Part shown: positions 42,019 to 56,248 of the stretch, one piece after another | Numbering within the stretch: the stretch's first letter is position 1 | Layout of the letters: each line of letters opens with the position of its first letter | Assembly: GCA_001931875.2 (NCBI GenBank) | Contig: MSJH02000838.1 | Location: 1 to 64,000 of the forward strand | Direction of reading: 5' to 3' | DNA: 64,000 nt | Source of the DNA: Byssochlamys sp. IMV 00236 | Taxonomy: Eukaryota > Ascomycota > Eurotiomycetes > Eurotiales > Thermoascaceae | Notes under the pieces: generated by a model | What the model saw: only the letters and a program-made list of their open reading frames with translations | What the model was told of the DNA's origin: nothing | Database searches by the model: none | Position numbers and translations under genes: made by a program

Positions 42019-45000
42019 TTTTTTTTAGTTTAAATTTATTATTTTAATAAGTCTTAATTATTTAATAAACTTAATAAAGCTTATCTTTAAAAGCAGTTTA
42101 ATAAATCTATTAACTATTATATCTTTAGTCTTAATATATTTTATATTAATTTAATTTCTTTAGTATAGATTATATATATAGTAATATATAATATTAATAT
42201 ACTTTAATTTATTATAAATATAAATATCTCTAATTAAAGATAGTAATATTTAATTATTTTTAAAAAGTTTTACTAAAGAGCTTATTATAAAAAATAGTTT
42301 TTCCTTTATAATTAGCTTATATTAGTTTAAACTAATATATTTATTATAACTTATATTATATAGAAATAATATTAGCTATTATAATTACTTTATTATTTAA
42401 TATATAGCTATATATTTAGCCTTTATTATTAAGGTTATAATAAACTTCTATTTTTAACTTAATTAGCTAATTAAATAGCTTATTATAATAAAAAAATTTT
42501 TAAGATTAATATTTAATCTATTTTATTTATTATATAATTTAAATTAAAATATTTAATAAGTTTTTAATCTTTATTCTTATAGAATTAAAGGCTTAAGTAT
42601 ATAATTAATTATAAATATCTTATTAAAGATTTTAATAGCTTAAAATAACCTTTAAATAAATTAAATAAATATTAACTTAATTATCTTATTATAAATATAA
42701 TATCTAATTTTATTAAAATTATTAAATAGATAAATATTTTAATAATCTTTTAATATTCTCTTTAATATTCTCTTTAATTAACTCTTTTATCTTATAGACT
42801 AGCTAGCTTTAAATAATTATATCTATTTAATAAGATACTAATAAAATAAGCTTTTTTTTAATTTATCTTATATTTTAATAAAATCTCTTAAATATAATAA
42901 GATTAACTTATAATTAATATTCTTTTTATTCTATTATAAATAATCTAAATATTAAGTATTTTATTTATTTCTCTTAAATTCTTAATCTTATATATTATTT
43001 TAAACTCTTATTTAAACTAGTTAATATATTTTATCTATTTTAAACTAATTAAGATATTATTAATATAAACTAAGATTAAAATCTTTTTTTCTAAGTATTA
43101 TAATAAATATAAGTCTATATTTATTTAAATAAATTTTATTCTCTATAGTATTTTAATATAAAAATAGTTTTAATCTTATACTACTTATTTTAAATTATAT
43201 AAAGATTTTAAAACTTTAAGTATTATTTTTAATAAAATATTTATTTTAAATAAAATTATTATATAAATCTCTTCCTTTAATATTAACTTAATAAAGATAT
43301 TATTAATATCTATTATATAATACTTATAATCTTTTATAGCTATTATAGCTAAAAAAATCTATAATATATTATAATATAAGATTAGAGTAAAGATATATTT
43401 AAAATTAATTTTATATTTCTAAATAAATCTATAAATAATAAAATAAGCCTTAAACTTTTATAGGGAATTATCTAGATTATATTTTATAGCTAGTATTTAT
43501 CTATTAATTATAATATTAACTCTCTTTAATAAAATAATTATTTTAAAAGTTTTATTTACTTATAATATATTTATCTTAACTTTAAAAGCCTCTTATTATA
43601 ATTTACCTTATATAAAATTATTAACTATAGCTATATAAAAATTAGAGATTAAAATATATTTTTTAATAGTAAAAACTGCTTTTAATATATAATCTATATA
43701 TTTTTCTTTATTTAAGATAATCTCTAGAATAATAAGGTTTAAAATAAATATTATTTTATAAAGCTTTATATCTTATTTATTCTTTATAGGTTTATATCTC
43801 TCTCTCTTTTATTTTATTATTGCAAAGATCTTAATATAAGATAATATTTAGATTTATATATATAATATAGTTTTTTATATATAATTTAAAATAAATATAT
43901 TTTTATAATTATTTCTTAAGATTATTTTAAAAAAGCTTTTTATAGCCTTTATTTTTTAATCTTTTAATATTTAGTTATTAATATTCTTAAAAAGGCCTTT
44001 TATAATCTTCTTCTCTTAGTCTTAAAAGAGTTTAAAAGATATAAATATATAAGATTTTTATCTTCTATTATTTAATATCTAGTTATTTATATTAATATCT
44101 TATAGTTTTAATTTATTAAGTAATTTTATAGATTTAAATTTATAAAATTCTAGTTAATTAAATTATTAAGCTAGTAATATATTAGTTTATATAATTAATT
44201 GTCTTTTTAAATTTCTTATTAAAGCTATATTTAATATAATTCTTTATAGAATATAGAGATTAATATCTTTTCTTTATTTATTTTTAAAGAATTTAGCTTA
44301 ATAAGTCTTAATAACCTTTTTTATATTAAATACCTAGACTTTTTATTATTTATTTATATCTTTAATATATTTAATAAATATATATAAATATCTATAGTTT
44401 ATTAATTTATCTCTTTATATTTCTAGTAGTAATAAATTAAGGTTTATATATAATATTATTTAATATCTCTATACTCTTAAATAATTAATAGATAGTTTTA
44501 TCTTAATAAATATCTCTTTAAAAATTATTTATACTCTATTAATTATTAGTCTATTTAATACTTTATTTTTAATATATATATTAGTTTAAGTAGCTTCTAT
44601 CTATAGCTTAATTAAAAGATTAATATTTTTAAATATAATATAAGTTTCTCTTTTAATAATTTAATATACTCTTTTAATTATTCTATTCTAAGTTAATATA
44701 TATAGAACTATTAATTTATAATAAATATTAAAAATCTTCTTTTATATCTTAAAAATATTCTTAAGTTTTAATATATTATTTAATTAAATATTAAATATTT
44801 TAAAATTAATAGCAGTTTTAATCTTTCTTTTTTATTTATTTAAAATAGGGCTAGTATTAAATTTAGCTTTTATTAAAAATATTTATATTTTTTATAAATA
44901 ATTATTTATAATAGTTAGAAAATAAATATATTTATTTTTTAACTTTAGTATTTAACTATATATATCTATATAAATTAATTTTAAAATACCTTTCTTCTAC

Positions 45001-46385
45001 TTATTTATTATATCTTTTTTATTCTTAATATTAGCTATAATATAAATTATATATTAATAATTACTAATAATTTTAATTAGTTTCTCTAATATTATTATTT
45101 TATATAAGCTTTTAATCTTTTTAAATTTAAGATAATTAATCTGCTTATATTAAAGCTAATACTTCTTCTGAATTTAATTCTTTATATTTCTCTTATAAAA
45201 GAGTTTATTAAAGTATTTTAATTTATAATTATTATTATTAATTCTAGAGAAAGCTTTTTTAAAATTATTTTAAGAAGTAATTATAGCGCAGTAAGCTTAA
45301 TCTTTCTTATATATAAGCTAACTATATATAGTAATATGCGGTTTTAATATTAAGTTTAAAAAGATCTTCTTTATAATATAAATTTTATATTTAAATACTT
45401 CTTAAATTATAATATTATTAGATTTATTTAATATAAATATTAAACTAATATTAAAATAACTATATAAGTTAAATTATTAATAGAGTTTTTTAATTAATAA
45501 TAGATTTATTCTAAGCTTTAAAATAAGTAGTATATTCTTTAAATATATAACTTTTTTATTTTATTTATCTAGTATAATAATACTTATATATTCTATATAT
45601 AAGATTCTTTTTCTTATTTAAATATACCTCCTTTTAATCTTTATTAATAGTCTTTTAAAGCAGTAAGTCTTATTAATTATATATAAATTAATATTACTAT
45701 TAATATATTATTAAAGTAAATTCTTATTAATTATATTTTTTAATAAGTAAGTAATTTTATAAAAGACTTAATTATTTAATATAATTAAATTAGGCTTTAA
45801 ATATAATAATTTAATATTAGAGATTTTTTTACTTTATAAGCCTTTTATTTTCTTTTTTAAGATTTTTCCTCTTTTAAAGATTAGATTTCTTAAAATAGCT
45901 TAGCTATTATCTTTACTAGTTTTTAATCTATAAATAGAGATAAGCTCTTTAAAGATTTTTTTCTTTATCTTTAAGTATTTTAAATAGTTTATTAAGCTAT
46001 AAATAGTTATAGATAATCTTTAATAAAGTAGTTTTTCTTATATATATAATATTTAATAGGTTTTTACTTTTTTATATAAAATATACTTAATAAAAAAGCT
46101 TAGAATTTAGCTTTTATCTTTTTAAAAATAGCTAAAATATCTTTTACTTTTAAATATTTTTAAATATTAATTATTATTCTAATAATAATATATTTATTAA
46201 ATAAATTAAAGAATAAGTATTAGATCTTAGCTTTAAGTTTAACTAGAGAAGATATAATACTATTATAAGCTATTACTTTTTTCCTTATTTATTATAATTA
46301 CTTTTATATATTAATAATAATTTATCTAGATATTATTTTAAAATTAATAAGTAATTAAATAAGTATTAGCTAAATAAAAATCTTA
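41721..46385 (-). mobile_element. Second copia family, nearly full-length, RIP-degraded
   Basis: Minus-strand element with its 3' LTR at 41721-42018. RNase H (about 42380-42470), RT (degraded YVDDI box near 43050-43080), integrase (about 44900-44990) and gag-like sequence (45.2-46.38 kb) follow in copia order. The 5' LTR is missing where the gypsy element at 46386 begins. It interrupts the truncated gypsy LTR 41471-41720. Related to but distinct from the main copia family. Confidence 0.75.
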
Positions 46386-46728
46386 TAGCTATTATAGTAT
46401 TAATATAGAGAATAAAAAAGTCTTAAGAAAAGCTACCTTAAAATATCTTAATAGAATAATTAACCCGCTAGCTAATACTTACTTAATTTAGAAGAATAAA
46501 GTTTAAACTTTTCTAAATTATATAAGAAGTTATATAACCTTATAAAAATATCTTTAATATATAGCTTAATCTGAATTTAAGCTCCTTAAGCTATATTTTA
46601 TTTATTAAGCCTACTTATAATAGCTTATTTTAGTTTAAATTAGCTAAATAGAGATTTTATAGCTAGTCTTAGTATTAACTATTTTATTCTATTTATTTTA
46701 ACTTATTTCTTAAGCTTATATCTTAATA
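46386..46728 (+). repeat. 5' LTR of gypsy element
   Basis: 343 bp, matching 53209-53550 along its length; a truncated third copy is at 41471-41720. The inner end is ...TTAAGCTTATATCTTAATA. The exact left edge is uncertain by a few bases. Confidence 0.7.
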
Positions 46729-49164
46729 TTATATAGCTTTTATTTAAAAATTAATACTATTAATAATACTTACCTTAATTCTCTTATTTTTATTAATTAT
46801 TTTAAAGAAGTTTATTAAGTATATTATTATTAGCTATAAGCTAAAATAATATAATTATTATTACTTAATATATAAATATATTACTAAAGTTAAGTTATCT
46901 ATAAATAAAGCTAGCTAATATATTAAATAAATTAAGGTAAGATTTTAAAAACTTTAATAGGAGTTTATAACTATATAATAAAGATTTAAATAAGAAAATA
47001 TTAATCTTAAGGCTATTTAATAATATTAAGAGATATAGCTTAATAAAAAAAAATAGTAATATATTTAAACTATCTTTAAAAAGAACTAAGCTTATTATAT
47101 AGCTATTTTTATTATAAATATACTTATATTTATATTTAAATTTAAGCTTAGTATTAAGAGACTTATAACTGCTTTAATAGAAGTATTTAAGATATTTATT
47201 ATTATATCTTCTTTTACCTCTAAATTTTTAAAAAAACTTTTTAACTTAAATAAGTTTAAAGGTAATTAAAAAGACCTTTAGCACTTTATAGCCTAGATTT
47301 AAGGAAAGATAATAATTAACTAAGATTAATTCTTAATTCCTTAGAGCTATATAGCTTATATAATTAATTATTTAAAGAGTATACTTTATGCTTAAGTATT
47401 ATTATATATTAAAGATAAAACTTTTATTCTTAGTAATTACTAAGAGATTTTAAATATTTTAAAATATATATTTAATAACTTTAATTATATAAATAATATA
47501 TATAATAAATTATTTAATCTCTATTAAACTAATAAGAAATTTAAAATCTTTTTTATTAAGTTTTAGCGCCTAGTATTAAAAGGAAAAATATTTAAAGAAA
47601 TATTATTTATTCTACTTAAATAAGCTATTAGCTAAAAATTCTAGAGAATATTATTATATAGCTAGCCTCTAAATTATAAATATTATTAATTTATTAAGTT
47701 CTTATAAGATTTTAAAAACTATTATTATTAATATATTATAAACTAATTTCTTATTATAAAGACTTATATTATTATTTTAAGATTCGCTTAATATACTTAA
47801 TTTTCTTTATTTATTTTAAGTTTAGCCTTAGCTATAAGATATAATAATTAGCCTTAGAGAAATTCTATATAAAAAAATAAATTAGCCTTAATATAGTTAT
47901 ATAATTTAATAAACTTAAGTATTTTTAAATACTTAAGTAAAAGAAAGTATAGCTTATTATATTATAAAACTAGTACTTGCTTTTATTATAGCTCTCTAGA
48001 ATATTATATTAAAAATTATTTATACTTAAATAATTACTAGAAGATTTAAATTATAGCTATATATAAATCTTATCTCTAGACTTTTTAAGTAATTTAATTC
48101 CTAGACTTATATAATTTATCTTTTAGCTAGTCTTTAATAAAAGAAGTAAGCTTAAAATAAGTTATAGCTAGGCTTAAGAATTATATATTATTTAAATCTT
48201 TACCGCTATTATTTATAGAATTAACCTTAAGAAATACTTATAATAATTAAAATTAATAATACTGCTTATAATATTAGAAAAGAAGAAAAAAAGATTTATT
48301 TATTAATTTATACTCTGCTTAATATTAAAGTTAAAAGATAAAGATTTATAGACTAAAAATAGGCTAAAGATTAGAAATTAAAGCTTATCTCCTTAAAGAG
48401 CTTAATTATTCTATATATATTTAATAGAAGAGAATTAGAGAATAAAAAGATTATATATTATATTTAAATAAATATAAGAATTAAAAATTATTTTAAGAAA
48501 GATATTAAGTTTTATATTATTTAATTAATATATTATTCTATTATTTTAAAATTCCTCTAGCTAAAATACTATAACTTATATTTATAATTTATTATTTATA
48601 ATATTACTTTTAATAATAATTATTATTAAAAGAATTATAATATATTTTTAAAGCTAATTAAAATATCTACCTTATATAATATTTTTTAAAGGCTTTACTT
48701 TAATATTTACCCTTAAGACTTAAAAGATTAAAAAAGAGAAATATAGCCTTTATTTCTTTAATTATCTATTCTATCTATACTTAAAAAAATACTTAAATAT
48801 TTATAATTATCTTAAAGGACTTAGATATTACTTTAAAAATTAAATAAGTTTAAGAAAAAAACTTTACTTACTTATTACTTAAGGAATTTAAAGATTATAT
48901 TAATATCTTTTCTCTTAAAAAAGCTAAATATTTACTATTATATTATTTTTATAATTATAATATTAAGCTATTAGAAGAGAAGTTACTCCTCTTTAAATCT
49001 TTATATATTATATCTTAAGATAAATTAAAGGTTTTAAAGAAATAAATTTAAAAAAACTTAAAAAAGGGATTTATTTACTTAAGCTTATTATCTACTATAT
49101 CTTTAATTCTATTTATTAAGAAGCCTAGTAGAGAGATATAAATCTATATAAATTACTAAGCTTT

Positions 49165-50206
49165 AAATCTAAGTAAATATTATAAAACTTAAGCGCGAAG
49201 CGCATTAAGCTAATTAAATTCTCTTAAGTTTCTTAAGCTAATTAAATTCTCTTAGATAAGCTCTATATTAATATAATATAACTAACTATATAAAAGCTTA
49301 TAGAGATTTAAAGCCTTTTATTAGCTAAGAGTTAATACTAAGTTAATATAGTTATATATAATAACTATCTATAAGAATATTAAAACTTTTTAAACCTATT
49401 AACTTTTAAGTACTTTAATTAACTTAAGGTTTATATTAAGCTAATATAGTTATATATACTTACTACAGATACGAATATTAAAATATCTTAAATTTACTAA
49501 CCTTTAGCTTCTCTTATTATTTAAATATAAATACTAAGCTAATATAATTATATATAATAATTATATATATTGTTATAAAATAGTAATTAGGACTAGTAGT
49601 TTCTAGTATAATAAAGATTTTACTTTAAGAAAGTCTTTAGCAATAATTTTACTTTAATAAAATTAGGCGGCTTAGAGAAACTACTTCCTGAGCTCTGTAT
49701 AAAAATCTATTGCCCTAACTAAGAAAATATAGATATATACTTTATATCTACCGCGTGCGCTAATACTCTTTCTCCTAGAGTATTATTAGCCCTCTGAGAT
49801 AGTTAAATAGTCTAGGAATTCTATCTGAACCTATTCTTTTTAACTTATATAAATATTAAAATTCTAAAGCTTAAAGTAAATACTAAGGTATATAATATTA
49901 AAATTATAGGTATTATATAAGTCTTAAGGCTAATTGCTTTAAAGTATAGAATAAAGAGATTCTTTTAATTATATAACTACTTAATTTACTTATAGAATTT
50001 AAGTTTAAAGCCTTTAAAGGCTCTAAACCTAAATAGTTTTATATTTAATACCTTTAAATTCTCTATTTAAAACTAAGTATAAAGCTCTTATATATTAATT
50101 TAAATTTAAAATAAAAGGTAAGTAATAGCTTTAAGTCTATATTAATTAGCTAACTATAAAATCTATAAGTAAGTTTAAGATATATATAGCGTAGCCTTAA
50201 GGCTTA
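49165..50206 (+). repeat. Dispersed repeat copy 1, split by a solo LTR
   Basis: Matches 55485-56248 base for base over most of its length, except for the 275-bp LTR at 49571-49845. It lies inside the gypsy element 46386-53550. It keeps some GC (AAGCGCGAAGCGC at 49190-49202) unlike the surrounding sequence. The left limit is estimated from where the two copies stop aligning. No coding potential was seen. Confidence 0.6.
49571..49845 (+). repeat. Solo copia LTR with perfect 5-bp target duplication
   Basis: 275 bp, starting TGTTATAAAATAG and ending TTTTTAACT, flanked by TATAT at 49566-49570 and 49846-49850. It is the least mutated member of the copia LTR family here, keeping CCGCGTGCGC near 49750. 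The matching empty site is present in the second repeat copy at 55883-55887 (AGTGC). Confidence 0.85.
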
Positions 50207-53200
50207 TATAATAACTATTAAAGACTAATATCTTTTACCTTTAATTAAGAAAACTTTAAATAACTTAAAGAGAATAAAGTATTTTATAAAGATTAATATT
50301 ATTTCTATATTTAATAACCTTTATATTAAAAAAGAATAAAAATACTTAACTGCTTTCTATATTTAACTTAGCCTATTTAAATTATTAATAATATTATTTA
50401 GCTTAATAAAAGTATTAGTAATATTTTAATAGTTTATTAATAATACTTTATAAGATTATTTTAATATTTTTTATATTATATACTTTAATAATATTTTAAT
50501 ATATAATATAACTTATTTTAAATATATTTAATATATTTATACTATCTTATAGAAGCTATATAAAGTAAGCTTATATATAAAGATTTAGAAATATAAGTTT
50601 ATTATTTCTAAGACTAAATTTTTAAATATTATTATTAGCTAAGACTATATTAAGATAAACTTAAATAAGGTAAAAATAATTATTAAATAAAAAACCCTAA
50701 CTTATATAATTAATATATAAGTCTTTATTAAGTTTAATAACTTTTATTATTAGTTTATTTATAACTTTTTTAAGATAATTATACTGCTTATAAATTTAAT
50801 TTAAAAGGAAATTCTCTTTAATTAAATATTTATCTATTAGTTTAATTTTAAAGCCTTAAAAAAAGTATTTATTTAAGCCTTAATCTTAAAGCTATTTAAT
50901 TAGACTTATAAGATTATAGTTAAAACTAACTTATTTAACTATATATTAACTAGAGTTATATCTTAATATAATAATAAAGGAATTCTATATTTTATTATAT
51001 TTTTCTTAAAAAAGCTTTTTATTATAAAGTATAATTATAAGATTTATAATAAAGAATTATTAGTAATTATTTACTATTTTAAAGAGTAATACCTTAAATT
51101 TAAAAATATACTATTATTAATTAAAGTTATTATAGACTATTATAATTTAAAATATTTTATATTAATTAAGCTATTAAACTAGTAATAAGCTTATTAGTCT
51201 AAGTTTTTATTTTAATTTAACTTTTAAATTATATATTATTCTAGAAAATAAAGAATAAAGCTTAATACCTTAACTAAGAGATTAAAAAATCTCTTTAAGG
51301 AGAAGAATAAATAGCTATAATATTAAAGCTAAATAATTTTAAAGAAAAAGAACTTTAATCTATAGATTTAAAGATTCTTAAAATTAAAAGCTATTATTAA
51401 GAGTTAAATAATAAGATATATTTACTTTATTAATCTAATAGCTTAAGAGATTAAAAATCTTATTAAACTTATAGAAATACTTACTTAATTTATTTTAAGA
51501 AGTTAATTTATTTAGCTTAAAGAATTTATTTAGTTTACTCTGCTACTTAATTAGTTTATTAAGATTATTTAACTTATTAAAGAGATAATTTAGTTTATTA
51601 AAGAAACTATTTAGCTTATTAAAGAAGTAGCCTTACTTATTAAATAAAACTAGCTAAACTTCTTTACTATACTTAATAAATTAAAATACTTATTTAATAT
51701 TAAAAACCTATTAAATATAGCTTACTTATTTAATAACTTAATATAGTCTATTTTATAAGCCTTAGATTATAAAGCTAATTATTACTCTAAGATTATATTA
51801 GCTAATTATTAATAAAGAGAAAGATATTTATATTATAGAGATTATTTATATATTCTTAACTATAATAAGCTAAAAGCCTATTTATTATAAGAATATTATA
51901 ATAAGTATATACTTAAATATTTTAAAAAAATATAAGCTTTATAACTTAATTTTATAAGAGTATTATTAGCTAAATATATATTAATATATAAATTATTAAA
52001 CCTAGAATTACTATATTTATTACTATATTATACTCTTAAATAAATGCTATTAAGAAATCTTATATTAGCTCTTTATCTCTAAATACTTTTAGTAAAATAT
52101 CTTAATAGATTTTATTATTAAACTTATATTTTACTAAGATTATAATACTATATTAATTACTATAAACTAATTTATAAAGATAAAATATTTTATTCTCTAT
52201 TAAGCTATTTATAATATTAAAAAAGTAATATAATTATATATTTACTATATATAAAAGCTTTATAAGCTATTAAAAATTATAATATTTAATTAAAGTCTTT
52301 AATTTATTATTACTTTTTTAAAATACTTAACTTAATATTTTAATATTATAAACTTATTATTTACTATTTATTATCTTAAGATTAATAATTAAATTAAAAA
52401 GATAAATATTATCTTAGAATAATACTTATATACTTATATTAACTATTTATAAAATAATTAGATTAATTAGCTATTTCTAGCTAAGTTTATATTAAATTCT
52501 TATTATTTTAAGATTATTAAAGTATTACTTTTTTTTACTAATTATAAGTTTTATCTATATATAAGATTTAAGCTTATTTAGCCTATAAACTAGCTTATTA
52601 TTAGAGATATTAAAGCCTTTATTAAAAAAATATAAGATATTATAAATTATATTTATACTTAAATTTATATTACTTAAACTTATTATAAAGAGTAAATTAA
52701 TTACTATTAAACCTTAGCTTATTACTATTATATAAGATAGTCTATTTAATTAAATATTTAAAATATCTATATTTAGTATTTTTAAAAGAAATTTAATTAA
52801 AAGAATTTTAGCCTATTTTATATTATTAAGGTTATTAGCTTATATATTTATTAGCTTAATTTACTTATCTTAATATATATTTATCTTATATTTAATATTA
52901 GCCTACTTTATCTTATTATTAAAGATCTTATACTTAAATAAAAATAATCTTTACTATTACTTATTAAAGTTAATAGCCTTAAAGAATAAGTTATTAAAGA
53001 TATTTTAAACTCTTAATAAAAATATTATAAATATAAAGACTTTTAATTATAATATATTATTAAGTAATTAAATTATAATAATTTAATTAAAAAGCTTATA
53101 TATTACTTATAGTATATTTAAGAGATTATTATAAATTTTTATTACTACTATTTAAATAAGCTAAAACTTAAAGATAGTTTTAATAAAGCTTAACCTTAAG

Positions 53201-53208
53201 AAAGAAAG

Positions 53209-53550
53209 TATTATTATAGTACTAGTATAGAGAATAAGAAAATCTTAAAAAAAGCTACTTTAAAATATTTTAATAAGATAATTAATTTACTAGTTAATAT
53301 TTACTTAATTTAAAAGAGTAAGGTTTAAACTTTTCTAGATTATATAAGGAGTTATATAATCTTATAAAGATATCTTTAATATATAGCTTAATTTAAATTT
53401 AAGCTTCTTAAGCTATATTTTATTTATTAAGCTTACTTATAATAGCTTATTTTAGTTTAAATTAACTAGATAAAGATTTTATAGCTAGTCTTAGTATTAA
53501 CTACTTTATTTTATTTATTTTAATTTACTTCTTAAGCTTATACCTTAATA
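53209..53550 (+). repeat. 3' LTR of gypsy element
   Basis: 342 bp, preceded by the purine tract AAGAAAGAAAG (about 53198-53208). It starts TATTATTATAG and ends TATACCTTAATA. Its final segment (from TAGCTAGTCTTAGTATTAA) is repeated immediately downstream at about 53552-53605. Confidence 0.7.
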
Positions 53551-53880
53551 ATAGCTAGTCTTAATATTAATTACTTTATTTTACTTATTTTAACTTATTT
53601 CTTAAAAGTTAAGTTTTATTTTATATTTATACTACTTTATTTAAAGCTTTATTTTAACGCTTATAATTAATTTTTATAGAATTATTTTATTAATTATATC
53701 TTTTAAATTTAATAATAAGATAATATCTTATAGTTTTAAAGTATACTTTTAAAATAATTAATTACCTTATTTATAATTCTTAAATTATTTCTAGTATTTA
53801 TTATATTTATTATAGTCTTTAAGATTTTTAATAGCTATTTTTAAAAATTTATAAGAGTTATAATCTTTTTAGCTTTCTTA

Positions 53881-53916
<36 letters not shown>

Positions 53917-55484
53917 TATTTTATTTAATCTCTATATTATTATTAAAATAGCTTTAATATAAAGTTATCTTTTAATACTTAATTACTTCTTATTTAATAA
54001 GATCTTTTTTATTTTAAAAATATCTCTTTATCTTAAGAATTTATTTAAATACTATATTATATTTAATTTACTTATTATATATAATTAAATATAATAGTTT
54101 AAAGACTTTATAATAAGCTTAATCTCTCTTTATAAGTATTTAATTCTCTTAGCTATTTAAATTTATAATTAAAATACTTCTATAATTTTATATTATATAA
54201 AAATCTTTAAAAATAAGATTTAATTCTTTAAATTTCTTATTCTTTTATCTCTTAAGCTTAATAAGCTTATTTAAATATTTCTTAAGTAATAGCTTTAGCT
54301 TATTAAATAATTTTTATAACTCTTTATATATTTATATTATAATTTTCTCTTATATTTTAAAGCTTTATTTAAATTAATATTATCTTTTAACTAATTACTT
54401 TAAAAGAGCTTTAAATAAATATTTTTTAACTAATAATATTTAATTTTTAAATTACTTATTTTATAGTAATAGCTCTTTTAACTTTTAATTAAATAATAAA
54501 AATCTCTTAAATAATAGATTTTATTTTAATTTTAAAAGAATTTTTCTATCTTTAAGATTAAAATATAAATTCTTAAATAATAATATAGTATTTATATATA
54601 TTCTTAAGATTAATATAATAAGATATAGCTCTATAAGTTTTTACTTATTATTAACTTACTTTAAAGTAGCTTTAATATAATATATTACTAAATATAATTT
54701 TTTATAGATAAAATTATATAAGTATAATAAATTAACTTAATAAGAATAAATAAATTAGCTAAAAATAATAATAAAAATAATAGAGATAAAAATAAAATTA
54801 ATAGAATAATAAAAATATTAATAGAAATTAACTTAATAATAATATAATTAATAATTAATAATTAATATAATAGTAAGCTAAAGAATATTTAATTAAAAAG
54901 AGTTAAGAAAAGAATAATAAGATAAAAAAAAGAAAATAAATAAAAATTTAATAAAATAATTTATATTTAATAAAGAAAATATTATTAATAAATAATGTTA
55001 TAATAATTAATTAATAGTATAAAATCTCTATAGCTAAGCTTATATTAATAAGTAATAAAAAACAATATATAAATTTTAAAATTTATAATTAAAGGCTTTA
55101 CTTAATAGTAAATATACTATTACTTTAATATAGCTTTATATAAGAAATCTTTATAAAATAAATAGTATTACTTATACTAGTAAAGAGATAAAGAAATAAA
55201 GAAGCTTACTTCTTCTTCTAAGAGAAGTATTATTATTAAATATTAAGTCTAAAGTAATTTAATATTATTAGTTTTATCTTATATCTTATTACTTTACTTT
55301 AAAGTAAGCTTATAGAGAATTTATATTAATTTATTAAAGCTCTAAGATTATTATTACTTATTAGTTAATTTAATTTAAATTAAACTTTATATTAAATTTT
55401 AAGTTTTAAGCTATATTTTAATAATTCTTTATATTTAATTTTTAATATTACTTCTTAATATTTCTCTTTTACTTAATATATTAT
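53551..55484. repeat. Unclassified AT-rich degraded sequence
   Basis: 1.9 kb with no intact frame and no readable transposon motif. It contains the duplicated gypsy LTR tail (53552-53605), an (AT)n run at 53887-53912 and an A-rich, asparagine/lysine-codon-like stretch at 54720-54990 that may be decayed gag. Confidence 0.4.
53887..53912. repeat. (AT)n microsatellite
   Basis: An uninterrupted run of about 12-13 AT dinucleotides inside the unclassified AT-rich stretch. Confidence 0.9.
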
Positions 55485-56248
55485 TAATTAAGTCTAAGTA
55501 AATAATATAAAACTTTAGCGTTAAGTCCCTTAGGCTAATTAAATTCTCTTAAGTCTCTTAAGCCAATTAAATCTGCTCAGATAAGCTCTATATTTATATA
55601 ATGTAACTAACTGCGCAGAAGCCTGTAGGGGTTTAGGGCCTCTTATTAGCTAAGAGTAAATACTAAGTTAATATAGTTGCGCATAATAACTATCTGTAAG
55701 AATATTAAAACTTTTTAGACTCGCTAACTTTTAGGTCCTCTAATTAGCTATACTAAGCTAGTATAGTTACGCATAATAACTATATATGCGAATATTAAAA
55801 TGCTTTAGACCTGCTAACCTCTAGCTTATCTTATTAGCTAAATATATATGCTAAGCTAGTATAATTACGCACAACGACTATAAGTGCAAATATTAAAATT
55901 CTAAAGCTTAAAGCAAATACTAAGGCATATTACTACTATAATACTAAAATTATAAGTATTATATAGGTCTTAAGGCTAATTGCTTTAAAGCATAGAATAA
56001 AGGGATTCTTTTAATTATATAACTACTTAATTTACTTACGGGATTTAAGTTTAGGGCCCCTAAGAGCCTTAAACCTAAATAGTTTTATATCTAATACCTT
56101 TAAAATCTCTACTTAAAACTAAGTATAAAGCTCTTATATGCTAATTTAGATCTAAAATAAAAGATAATAGCTTTAGGTCTATATTAACTGGCTAGCTGTA
56201 AAATCTGTAAGCAAGTCCGGGATACGCGTAGCGTAGCCTAAGGGCTTA
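55485..56248 (+). repeat. Dispersed repeat copy 2 with ~90-bp tandem units and inverted ends
   Basis: Uninterrupted copy of the repeat at 49165-50206. Near its left side is TAAGTCCCTTAGGCTA (55522-55537) and at its right end TAGCCTAAGGGCTTA (56234-56248), an almost perfect inverted pair that suggests a terminal-inverted-repeat element. Three related units starting at 55661, 55751 and 55849 each carry a CTAAG.TA.TATA.TT.CGCA core, spaced 90 and 98 bp apart. It is GC-richer than sequence to its left (GGGCCCC near 56055). Non-coding as far as I can see. Confidence 0.6.

Larger units (their letters stand above)
46386..53550 (+). mobile_element. Ty3/gypsy chromovirus-like element with nested insertions, RIP-degraded
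   Basis: Plus-strand element between LTRs 46386-46728 and 53209-53550. The RT box reads YFNNILIYN near 50485-50512, followed by YLKI*KYKF and KFLNIIIS, which fit gypsy RT. RNase H is clear near 51020-51160 (YNYKIYNKELLVIIYYFKE). The integrase C-terminal region is at 51.9-52.9 kb (FYLYIRFKLI*P), and a weak chromodomain-like stretch lies near 52970-53150. Gag should be in 46.8-49.1 kb. A roughly 1-kb repeat (about 49165-50206) interrupts it and itself contains a solo copia LTR. No intact frame remains. Confidence 0.8.
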
